A DNA stretch of 64,000 nucleotides, taken from the NCBI RefSeq assembly GCF_018502485.1, contig NZ_CP075546.1; one strand, written 5' to 3'. This document shows, piece by piece, positions 27,584-34,713 of this stretch (positions are counted from its first letter, which is position 1; each line of letters opens with the position of its first letter). Source of the stretch: Methanospirillum purgamenti (GTDB lineage: Archaea; Halobacteriota; Methanomicrobia; Methanomicrobiales; Methanospirillaceae). A model generated the notes under the pieces. It did not search any database. It had not been told where the DNA came from and saw only the letters and a list, made by a program, of their open reading frames with translations. A program made the translations under genes and the position numbers.

Positions 27584-27601
27584 TATTGTACTAGTACAAT
27601 A
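27584..27601. promoter_or_regulatory. 18-bp perfect palindrome, candidate PadR operator
   Basis: TATTGTACTAGTACAATA is its own reverse complement. It begins 5 nt upstream of the padR ATG and lies about 25 nt downstream of a minus-strand TATA-like element (about 27602-27614). It therefore covers the expected transcript start and is well placed to block the operon promoter. Confidence 0.7.
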
Positions 27602-27749
27602 CTATATGGATATATCGTTGGACGAAGTAATGACAAATTGTAGCACGATAAAAAGGGAGATAATTTTTAGAAAACAACCGGGTTTTATCTCCATTTTACA
27701 CAATAAGAAGGTTTACATATATCGAGCCTTTGTGTTTAAATCAAAAAAA

Positions 27750-29399
27750 TTAATGTTCAAAGTGAATATGAGCCCGGTTTGTGGATTCAGTTTTTGAAAG
27801 GGAGAATGCATCTGAATGCATTTTTACCAGAGCAAGTGACATCTTGAAAAAAGAATCTGGCTTATTAATGAAATCTTCTGGAGAGGGCATCGTCTGTGGA
27901 ATTGATACCATTTCACCCTGGTAATCAATCATTATATCCAGGTTGTATTCATCAAATGAGAGACGGACTTTTGGATTATCACGGAACACCCCATTCACAA
28001 GTCCACTCTCTAAAAATTCAAAGAGGGCGGTTCCAGCCTTTAATGCAACATCTCGACGCGCTCCCCATTTTCTGGCATTCGAGTCGATAAAAGAAAAAAC
28101 GGTGTCCCCAAGGTTTTGAACATCATCTCTTATCTCAATATTCTCTGTCTGTTTTATGCCAATTCTAAATATTAGGGTCAGGAGTAGTGCGATGATGGTG
28201 GAGAGCGTTAGGGGTGATGTGAGAATTGTTGCAAGCCATGTGTAATCTGTGGGGAGAGCAACATTGCTAAAAGTGCTGGCACCCAGGCCAAATACAAGTG
28301 ATATACCAATGGTAAAAAACCGCCTTGTATCCATAAGCCTGGTCATCATCACTTCTATTCCTGTCATTACCATGTAACAAATGGAATAGATAAGAGCAGC
28401 TCCGATAACCGGAAGTGGCATAATCATGAAAAAAAAGGAAACTGGTGGAAAAATGGCCATTGCTAATAAGATGGCTCCGGCAAAAAATCCGATTCTCCGA
28501 CTTGTTGCACCAGTCGCAAGCGACAGACCGATATTTCCAGATGACGTACTTTGACCAAGACCACTTAACGATCCACAGAGAATGTTGATCAATCCGTCTG
28601 TTAACGTCCCTCTGCTATAATTTTGCATATCGGATCTGGTCCATTTTGCATCATTGATCTTCTGACATGATGTCAGATTGCCAATGGTTTTAAAAATTCC
28701 TGCCAGACCTGCAATAAGGAAGGGGAATAGTAATGAGGATTCAAAACTCCAGGAGAGAAATGCAGGCTTTGGTATTGCTACCAAAGGGAATGAAATAGAG
28801 GTATATATTAGTGAGATTGGTATCTGTCCGAGGAAAAAAGCGGTAAAATATCCTGCAAGAATTCCAATAAAGGCAGGATATAGTTTCATGGAACCCTTTC
28901 CCCATATACTGACAATAACAATCACCCCGAGGGTTACTGTTGCTATGACAAGGTTTTCATACAGGAATACACTTTTTTGGCTTTCCATACCCAGAAAACT
29001 CTGAATAGAAAATGGAATGGCCGATATTCCTGCCATAATGATGACTAATCCGGTAACTTCCGGGGGAAACAGAAACCGGAGTCTTTTGATGATCCTTGAC
29101 AATGCAACCTGAAACACACCGCTTACTGCAGTCATCGCTGACATGAGTCCAAGACCCCCGAGAGTATATGCAGCAGTAGATGGAGGGATGAAAAATAACG
29201 CTGCAAATGACGGGCATAAAAACCCAGTTCCAATATACTGTCCTTTTAAAGACAGGAGAATTGTCCCGATACCGACGGCAAAGATGGTCATAGAGATAAA
29301 AAAAGCAGCTTCAGCATTCCCCATTCCTGTAGATTTGATGAGAATCAGAGGAAAAATAAATGACGTGGCGATGAGAAGTGCATGCTGTAATCCGAGCAT
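27750..29399 (-). CDS. NCS2 family xanthine/uracil permease, 5' end uncertain
   Basis: A nucleobase:cation symporter with about 12-14 hydrophobic helices. LGLQHALL is the family N-terminal motif, and SGLGQSTSSGNIGL and the following conserved segments support NCS2. A soluble C-terminal domain of about 120 residues follows the last helix and vaguely resembles a histidine-kinase-type ATPase fold. The first ATG at 29399 is inside the conserved region: the open frame continues upstream for about 30 codons that include the usual (Y-x-V-D-E-I-P-P-L) leader but contain no ATG, GTG or TTG before a stop. See the findings for frameshift or rare-start explanations. Confidence 0.85.
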   Translation of the reverse strand: MLGLQHALLIATSFIFPLILIKSTGMGNAEAAFFISMTIFAVGIGTILLSLKGQYIGTGFLCPSFAALFFIPPSTAAYTLGGLGLMSAMTAVSGVFQVALSRIIKRLRFLFPPEVTGLVIIMAGISAIPFSIQSFLGMESQKSVFLYENLVIATVTLGVIVIVSIWGKGSMKLYPAFIGILAGYFTAFFLGQIPISLIYTSISFPLVAIPKPAFLSWSFESSLLFPFLIAGLAGIFKTIGNLTSCQKINDAKWTRSDMQNYSRGTLTDGLINILCGSLSGLGQSTSSGNIGLSLATGATSRRIGFFAGAILLAMAIFPPVSFFFMIMPLPVIGAALIYSICYMVMTGIEVMMTRLMDTRRFFTIGISLVFGLGASTFSNVALPTDYTWLATILTSPLTLSTIIALLLTLIFRIGIKQTENIEIRDDVQNLGDTVFSFIDSNARKWGARRDVALKAGTALFEFLESGLVNGVFRDNPKVRLSFDEYNLDIMIDYQGEMVSIPQTMPSPEDFINKPDSFFKMSLALVKMHSDAFSLSKTESTNRAHIHFEH

Positions 29400-29747
29400 G
29401 AAGCAAGGAACCAGTGGAGGGATTTCGTCTACTGTATAACTTAGTTCATAAGAGGGTTTTTTATCAATAGTAAATCCCTTCCTTTCCTCATTTTATTTTA
29501 TTGAGAGCTTTCTGGCAAAGCTTGATAAAAATTACAATGAGTTGTATCGATTTAATAGGTGATCATTTGATTTTTTGCTCAGATAGTATCCATCATGTTG
29601 TGGATTATAATAATGAACAGATCATTTTCTCTCTGTCTGCCACCTTTGAGAATAATTTTTTATCAATGGTTGTAGATGTTGTGAGAACTGGAGATAAGTG
29701 ACGTTAAAAGAGCAAATTTGCTAATCTATTAAATTTTTTAAGAAGTA
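29400..29747. other. NCS2 upstream region and AT-rich gap
   Basis: The left part holds the upstream open frame of the permease and a possible minus-strand TATA element (TAAAATAAAA, 29491-29500). To the right, a 54-66 codon plus-strand open stretch (29501/29537 to 29701) has no ribosome binding site or recognisable domain and is not called as a gene. Confidence 0.4.
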
Positions 29748-29832
29748 TGCGAGGGAAGCGATTTGAACGCTCGAACGCCTTCGCGACAAGGCCCTCAACC
29801 TTGCTCCTTTGACCTGGCTCGGATACCCTCGC
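29748..29832 (-). tRNA. tRNA-Leu (GAG)
   Basis: On the minus strand the acceptor strands GCGAGGG/CCCTCGC pair. The anticodon stem CAAGG/CCTTG closes loop TTGAGGG, giving anticodon GAG. A long variable arm, typical of tRNA-Leu, precedes the T arm (AGCG-TTCAAAT-CGCT). No intron is visible. Confidence 0.93.
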
Positions 29833-29994
29833 TCAATGAACAATAATGTGCTTTCAGATTCATGACATTCCATTCTTACTGGAACATCGTGTCCCTGTGC
29901 CTGAATAAGGTCGATGTCCTACGTAAAGAACTTATCTATTTATCCTCCGAAGAATAGCTACTGCCTATAACCAATGAGAAACAGAAATTGATGT

Positions 29995-30492
29995 ATGTGG
30001 TCTGCAATTCTTGGGTGGTTTGAAGATTCTCCCTCACAAACCCGTGTGGTTCGGTTTCTTCTGGAAAACGGATTTGGTGTAAATGAAGAGGGAAAAATTT
30101 CCTGTAATACAATTGCTATTGCAGCAACGCAGGTAGCCGCAAAACTCCATGTCGACCGGAGAGTTGTTGAAGCAACCGCAAGGCGCATTCTCATATCACC
30201 CTTCAAAGATATCTTCATAAATATGCGGGCCACACCAGATCTTTCGGTAATTGCCGAAAATCTTTCTCTATCTGTTATCACAATCATCCCCCAGGATGCG
30301 AGTAAACCAGGCATTGTAGACGCCTGTATCCACATACTTTCAGATCACAATATCGGTCTTCGTCAGGTCTTTGTGACCGATCCTCACCTTTCAGAAGAAC
30401 CGCGCCTGGTAATCATCGCAGAAGGAAAGATGCCGGCCGGAGTCATCGATGAAATACGTGATCTCCCGGTGGTAAAAAAACTAATATTCTAA
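29995..30492 (+). CDS. ACT-domain amino-acid metabolism regulator
   Basis: The 165-residue protein matches the archaeal family of ACT-domain regulators of amino acid metabolism. The N-terminal part (MWSAILGWFED, TRVVRFLLENGFGV, TQVAAKLHVDRRVVEATAR) is helix-turn-helix-like. The C-terminal half (LSVITIIPQDASKPGIVDAC) is an ACT ligand-binding fold. The effector amino acid is unknown. It is convergent with the HD gene, with 7 nt between the stops. Confidence 0.82.
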   Translation: MWSAILGWFEDSPSQTRVVRFLLENGFGVNEEGKISCNTIAIAATQVAAKLHVDRRVVEATARRILISPFKDIFINMRATPDLSVIAENLSLSVITIIPQDASKPGIVDACIHILSDHNIGLRQVFVTDPHLSEEPRLVIIAEGKMPAGVIDEIRDLPVVKKLIF

Positions 30493-30499
30493 TTCTGAT

Positions 30500-31021
30500 T
30501 TAGGAATCAGTCTTTTCTAATAACTGATTTAATTCATGTGCAAGAGCAAGAAACCGTTCTTTTACCTGCCTATCAAACCGGTCCAATGCAGATTCAAACT
30601 CCTGCTGATTTAGTACTCTGGTCCCTTTTACCAGATTATCTGCATGTGCAACTATTTTTTCTTCAAGAGTTTCAGGTATCCGATCTACAGGTAGAAGTCC
30701 AAATCCTTCCCGCTCGGCAGCACGAAGTCCAGCCCCGATATGACGCTCCACGATCAGGCAGATTTGTTCATCAAAACCAAGAGACCTGCAGATACAACCA
30801 CCGACATCTGCGTGGTCCATTCCATGTGTCTGTGATCTTCCGATATCATGGATAATTGCTCCGGCAGCAACAAGATCTATGTCAACCTGAGTCCCTGCTT
30901 TTTCAATTCCATTCGCAATTCGGACAGCGACATCACGAACTACACGGCAGTGGGCGATGACTCCATCATCACATCCTACCTGTGTTAGAAAAGGGATGAG
31001 TTCGTCTCCCGGACTACACAT
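30500..31021 (-). CDS. HD-domain hydrolase (HDIG family)
   Basis: The product is a predicted metal-dependent phosphohydrolase. The HD signature is AAGAIIHDIGRSQTHGMDHA and further metal-binding histidines are in VERHIGAG. The start at 31021 (MCSPGDELIPFL) is chosen for its 8-nt overlap with the tfe stop; a reading from 31066 would run far into tfe. The product has 173 residues. It is the last gene of the wHTH-trm56-ATP-grasp-tfe-HD operon. The substrate is unknown; a role in RNA or nucleotide metabolism is suggested only by the neighbours. Confidence 0.85.
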   Translation of the reverse strand: MCSPGDELIPFLTQVGCDDGVIAHCRVVRDVAVRIANGIEKAGTQVDIDLVAAGAIIHDIGRSQTHGMDHADVGGCICRSLGFDEQICLIVERHIGAGLRAAEREGFGLLPVDRIPETLEEKIVAHADNLVKGTRVLNQQEFESALDRFDRQVKERFLALAHELNQLLEKTDS

Positions 31022-31535
31022 GACCGAGATTCTCTTCAATCCGTGCAATACGACGCTGAAGGGCATTCACGAGCGGTTCGTTATCAAAATGGATCAATTG
31101 ATCCTCGCAGTTCTGACAAACAAATTGAGTGTCCATTGCATCTGAGAAGGTTACTGTATTCCCACAATTTTTACAACAGTAAAACGCATTCTCATTCTCA
31201 TATTTAAACCGCTTCCGGAGTTTTTCAACTATGATTTCAAGATCCTTCGATACTGAATCGTACATATTCTCAAGTTCAAGTTGCCAGAGATATGTCAGCC
31301 ATCCGGTCTCGTTATTTTTTATTCTGCGATATTTCGCCAGTCGGTGCTCATATAAGGTATACAGTGTATTCCTGACAGAGTTAAGGTTAATCTGGGTAAC
31401 CTCGGCTAATTCTTCATCACTGTATTCCTTATCGGTCGGAAACCGCCGGATGAGTTCAATTCCTTCATCCCCGATCATCCGGTGAAGGTATGCAAAAATA
31501 GCCTTGTCGGCCAGCATTTCCTCGTAGGAAACCAT
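31014..31535 (-). CDS. tfe: Transcription initiation factor E, alpha subunit
   Basis: TFE helps TBP and TFB open the promoter and stabilises the transcription bubble. The N-terminal extended winged helix (DEELAEVTQINLNSVRNTLYTLYEHRLAKYRR) and C-terminal zinc ribbon (CCKNCG...CQNCE) are both present. The product has 173 residues. The ATG at 31535 shares one base with the stop of the upstream ATP-grasp gene (TGATG); a GTG at 31538 is less likely. Confidence 0.94.
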   Translation of the reverse strand: MVSYEEMLADKAIFAYLHRMIGDEGIELIRRFPTDKEYSDEELAEVTQINLNSVRNTLYTLYEHRLAKYRRIKNNETGWLTYLWQLELENMYDSVSKDLEIIVEKLRKRFKYENENAFYCCKNCGNTVTFSDAMDTQFVCQNCEDQLIHFDNEPLVNALQRRIARIEENLGHV

Positions 31536-32635
31536 CACCGTATATATTGCGTTACTAACCTGATAGTAGTATCCAGAGCTAACTCTGCAGAGGTCACATC
31601 CGGACCATTTCCATACACGCTGATAACCGCCCCGCCTTCCTCGAAACTAGCAGGAGGAACCGGGATATCTGCAACATGAGGAATCAGATGACTGAGATCT
31701 TCGCATACTTCACATGGCCGGTCAGCAAACAATATCCGACGCATTGCATATCTGAACGGAACCGGACGCTTGTCTGGTATAATTCCCTGGCAGGCATCAA
31801 TATGGAGCTGTACCAGATTTACTCCGGTGGCTGACTCAATTGTGTCAAGGGTAGCAACAAATCTTGGGTTTAATTCAATTGCATATATGGCTGAATCATT
31901 GACCATAAAATCGATACCCAACACTCCAAGACAACCAGATAAGGCTGCAGCCAGTTCAGCATACCTGATCATCTCTTCCTGTATGGGATGATCAAAGGGA
32001 GTCAGGGATCCGGAAAAACCAAATTGATATGCTCCTGAACCACGCATGATCTGACGATTTACTGCAATAGCACATGCCTTCCCACATCCGGCTACACAAC
32101 AGACCGATGCTGGAATTCCCTCCACAATTTTTTGTAAAAGAAATGGTTCATCTGGAAAATTTTCTTTCCAGGATGCAATCTCTTCTTCTGAATGCACAAC
32201 TGTATTGCGCCAACCACCAGAACCACGAAGAGGTTTGAGCATGGCTGGAAACTCCCCGGGACTTGCTAATGGTGGAACCGGGATATTGAGTCCTTCAAAC
32301 CACGACTGAACAAATCCCTTGTCAAGGAACTGTCCAGCGGTTCCATGATCTGTTCCAAGAACCGAAACAGGCAGGTTCCGGAGTGTTTCTGCTCCGGATG
32401 TTGGAATGATCGCATCAATTTTATAGATTCTGCACATCTCTTCGATGAACCCCGGAATTTCTGAAAGTTCCTCGAATTGACGAAATGATACTGCAATTTT
32501 CCTGAGATCCACATCACAAAAATGGTCTATTGCATATACCTCATACCCTGCCCGATGTGCAGAGAGAGCAACATGCCTGGTAGAAAACCCGGCTATCAGA
32601 ATTCGTTTCAGAGTTCTTCCACCGTTTTTCCACAT
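31535..32635 (-). CDS. ATP-grasp ligase, carboligase-like
   Basis: The product is an ATP-grasp enzyme that would join a carboxylate to an amine or similar group through an acyl-phosphate. The N-terminal ILIAGFSTRHVALSA is a nucleotide-like fold. MLKPLRGSGGWRN is the glycine-rich loop and YAIELNPRFVATLD is the metal-binding ENxR-type motif. It has 366 residues. It resembles archaeal predicted ATP-dependent carboligases that sit near tfe and trm56; the substrate is not known. It overlaps trm56 by 28 nt, which is long but no closer start codon is available. Confidence 0.8.
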   Translation of the reverse strand: MWKNGGRTLKRILIAGFSTRHVALSAHRAGYEVYAIDHFCDVDLRKIAVSFRQFEELSEIPGFIEEMCRIYKIDAIIPTSGAETLRNLPVSVLGTDHGTAGQFLDKGFVQSWFEGLNIPVPPLASPGEFPAMLKPLRGSGGWRNTVVHSEEEIASWKENFPDEPFLLQKIVEGIPASVCCVAGCGKACAIAVNRQIMRGSGAYQFGFSGSLTPFDHPIQEEMIRYAELAAALSGCLGVLGIDFMVNDSAIYAIELNPRFVATLDTIESATGVNLVQLHIDACQGIIPDKRPVPFRYAMRRILFADRPCEVCEDLSHLIPHVADIPVPPASFEEGGAVISVYGNGPDVTSAELALDTTIRLVTQYIR

Positions 32636-33123
32636 GGATTTGGATACACCCTGACCTTTGCCCCTGGAAATTCCCGGTGAAGTGCGTTTGGAGCGATATG
32701 ATCCAGAAATACCGCAAGGCCTGCAATCTCTGAATGGGGTTGGTTTGTTACTGCAACATTGTAATCTGCCATCTGGTAAATATCCCCAGGCACCTTTTCA
32801 GCACCAACAACGACCATGATCTTCTCTTTTGTCCTGATCTCTGCCTCTACATCTGGTAGATTCATACCAAACATGGTCAAATGGACAACACATCCCCCAT
32901 TTTGTTTCCATTTTTTGATGCACGAACTCCACCCGACTTTATCTTCAGCAAAAAAATCTCCGCCAAATCGAGTCGAAACATCAGTAATACTCTCTACAAC
33001 CCCTTTGTCATCGGCTGCAATATACATCCCTGACGCGCCAAGAGCTCGTGCGGTAAGTCCGACATGTGTTGTGACACGCATATCCCGCTGGGGCCGGTGT
33101 CCTATCCGTAAAACAACAATCAT
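32608..33123 (-). CDS. trm56: tRNA (cytidine(56)-2'-O)-methyltransferase
   Basis: aTrm56 methylates the 2'-O of C56 in the T loop of archaeal tRNAs. It belongs to the SPOUT superfamily, and the knotted C-terminal region (VVVGAEKVPGDIYQMADYNVAVTNQPHSE) is clear. The N-terminal VLRIGHRPQRDMRVTTHV is diagnostic. It has 171 residues. Its ATG overlaps the stop of the upstream winged-helix gene (ATGA). Confidence 0.92.
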   Translation of the reverse strand: MIVVLRIGHRPQRDMRVTTHVGLTARALGASGMYIAADDKGVVESITDVSTRFGGDFFAEDKVGWSSCIKKWKQNGGCVVHLTMFGMNLPDVEAEIRTKEKIMVVVGAEKVPGDIYQMADYNVAVTNQPHSEIAGLAVFLDHIAPNALHREFPGAKVRVYPNPCGKTVEEL

Positions 33124-33437
33124 TTTTTTCCCTCTCCGACCGGCCTGTACCGGATTACCCCGCCAGATAACTCAAGACCGTCTGTCAATAGATCAGATAT
33201 CTGGTTTTTCAGTATGATCTCCTCAAAATTGCAGGCACACCAGACATCATTGCGACAGTCAATCAGGCAATATCGTTTGAGTCGGTTCAGTGATGAGGCT
33301 ATGACCTCTTTATCATATCCGGTCCGGGTCAGAAGCGTATCTTCGGTGCATCCTTTTTCACCGGTTATCATATGATATACCGTCCAGTCGATATCCTCGT
33401 CTCTCACTATTCCCACATGTTTACTCTCAAATAGCAT
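33120..33437 (-). CDS. Winged-helix-like protein of unknown function
   Basis: A small protein of 105 residues. The segment DTLLTRTGYDKEVIASSLNRLKRYCLI is helix-turn-helix-like, which suggests a DNA- or RNA-binding winged helix. The start at 33437 (MLFESKHVGI) is preferred; 33464 is possible. It leads the operon with trm56, the ATP-grasp gene, tfe and the HD gene. Confidence 0.65.
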   Translation of the reverse strand: MLFESKHVGIVRDEDIDWTVYHMITGEKGCTEDTLLTRTGYDKEVIASSLNRLKRYCLIDCRNDVWCACNFEEIILKNQISDLLTDGLELSGGVIRYRPVGEGKK

Positions 33438-33487
33438 GAGTACTTCCTTCCATGACTTTTGCATTTGTTGAAGTTATCGGAAAACGT

Positions 33488-34261
33488 ATGAGGATAGCGT
33501 TCAATTTTGATACTATGCATACACACGCACTTGTATCAGCTCTTCTTGTGCTGGTTATCGTAGCTCTTGTCGCACCAGCCTATGCTGCTGAAACGAAAGA
33601 AGATATTCCGCTCATTCAGGTGACCGGAAGTGGGACAATCAAAGCAGCACCAGACCGGGTTCAGATAGAACTCACTGTGGTTACAAAAAACCCTGATGTG
33701 AAAGCAGCTCAAAAGGAGAATGCAAGAAAGATGGACACCGTCATGTCTGCCCTTCGCGATCCCTCAAAAGGGAATCTGAGCGGCAGGGAGATCGGGACAA
33801 CATCATACTCTATCTCTGAAGTATACTATCCTGATGATGCACTGAAAGCAAAATATGGGGAAGGGGTTACAATTTACCAGGTTTCAAATACTATCTCCAT
33901 TGAAACAGAAAAGATTGACCGGGTTGGTGATATAATTGACATCGCTGTTGTATCCGGAGCAAACGCAGTCAGTTCACTTCAGTTCACCTTAAGTCAGGAG
34001 AAGACTGCAGAACTTCGAAAAGAAGCCCTTGCAATTGCAGTCAATAAGGCACACACTGACGCAGAGACGGTTGTTGCAGCCATGGGAAAATCCCTTGGTG
34101 ATGTCCATGAGGTAACTGTTGATGAAAGTTACCAGCCACCCATCTACTATAACCAGGATTACCGGTCATCCCAGCTTGCTGCAGCAGCACCTACAACCCC
34201 AATCGAACCAGGAGCAGTCGAAGTGACAGCACGGGTCACCGCAGGATATCAGATTCTGTAA
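33488..34261 (+). CDS. SIMPL (DUF541) domain secreted protein
   Basis: The product carries a signal peptide (about residues 10-34, ending PAYA) and one SIMPL/DUF541 domain, recognised by ITVTGSG-like IQVTGSGTIKAAPDRVQIEL and the pattern EKTAELRKEALAIAVNKAHTDAE. These proteins are exported oligomeric proteins of general, poorly defined role. The start at 33488 or 33515 cannot be decided; 33515 gives a shorter signal. Confidence 0.85.
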   Translation: MRIAFNFDTMHTHALVSALLVLVIVALVAPAYAAETKEDIPLIQVTGSGTIKAAPDRVQIELTVVTKNPDVKAAQKENARKMDTVMSALRDPSKGNLSGREIGTTSYSISEVYYPDDALKAKYGEGVTIYQVSNTISIETEKIDRVGDIIDIAVVSGANAVSSLQFTLSQEKTAELRKEALAIAVNKAHTDAETVVAAMGKSLGDVHEVTVDESYQPPIYYNQDYRSSQLAAAAPTTPIEPGAVEVTARVTAGYQIL

Positions 34262-34298
34262 AACCAACCCATTTTTTCCTACAAGGTCTACCTTTAGT

Positions 34299-34700
34299 AT
34301 GGATTTTGAACCCATCCCGTTTTCAGTTTTATCCGGAATAGTTGATCAGATCCTCGAGGATTGTGATGAGGATGTTGTCTGTACCAGAATGCGACTTGCC
34401 GGACTTGAGCCTCGTTTCCGGGATGCTATCCTGACATCTGATCTGCTGAATGCCTGGCAAGTGTTTTTTTACTTTTTTCAGGAATATCCAAATGATGAAG
34501 CCAGGGAAATTCTTGCTTTCACCCCGGCATCATCGCTTGCTGAAGGAGTGTCAATTGGTGAATACCGTGACTGTCTCTTGACCTTTGTCATGGACAATGC
34601 CCGTCCGACGATTATCATCTCTGATGATCTGCAGGAAATGCGCAGATTTTCAGGGGCACAGGCATACCGACAGGCGATAAATTTTATTGATTCAGAATAA
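34299..34700 (+). CDS. Hypothetical acidic protein
   Basis: I do not recognise a family. The 133-residue protein is acidic, soluble and mostly helical by composition (MDFEPIPFSVLSGIVDQILEDCDEDVV). It follows the SIMPL gene by 37 nt and is convergent with the antiporter gene. No motif suggests a function. Confidence 0.55.
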   Translation: MDFEPIPFSVLSGIVDQILEDCDEDVVCTRMRLAGLEPRFRDAILTSDLLNAWQVFFYFFQEYPNDEAREILAFTPASSLAEGVSIGEYRDCLLTFVMDNARPTIIISDDLQEMRRFSGAQAYRQAINFIDSE

Positions 34701-34713
34701 CAAAAAAAATCAC

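Noticed and set aside
29501..29701. 66-codon plus-strand frame upstream of tRNA-Leu
   Set aside because: No ribosome binding site or known domain, AT-rich composition, starts with TTG.
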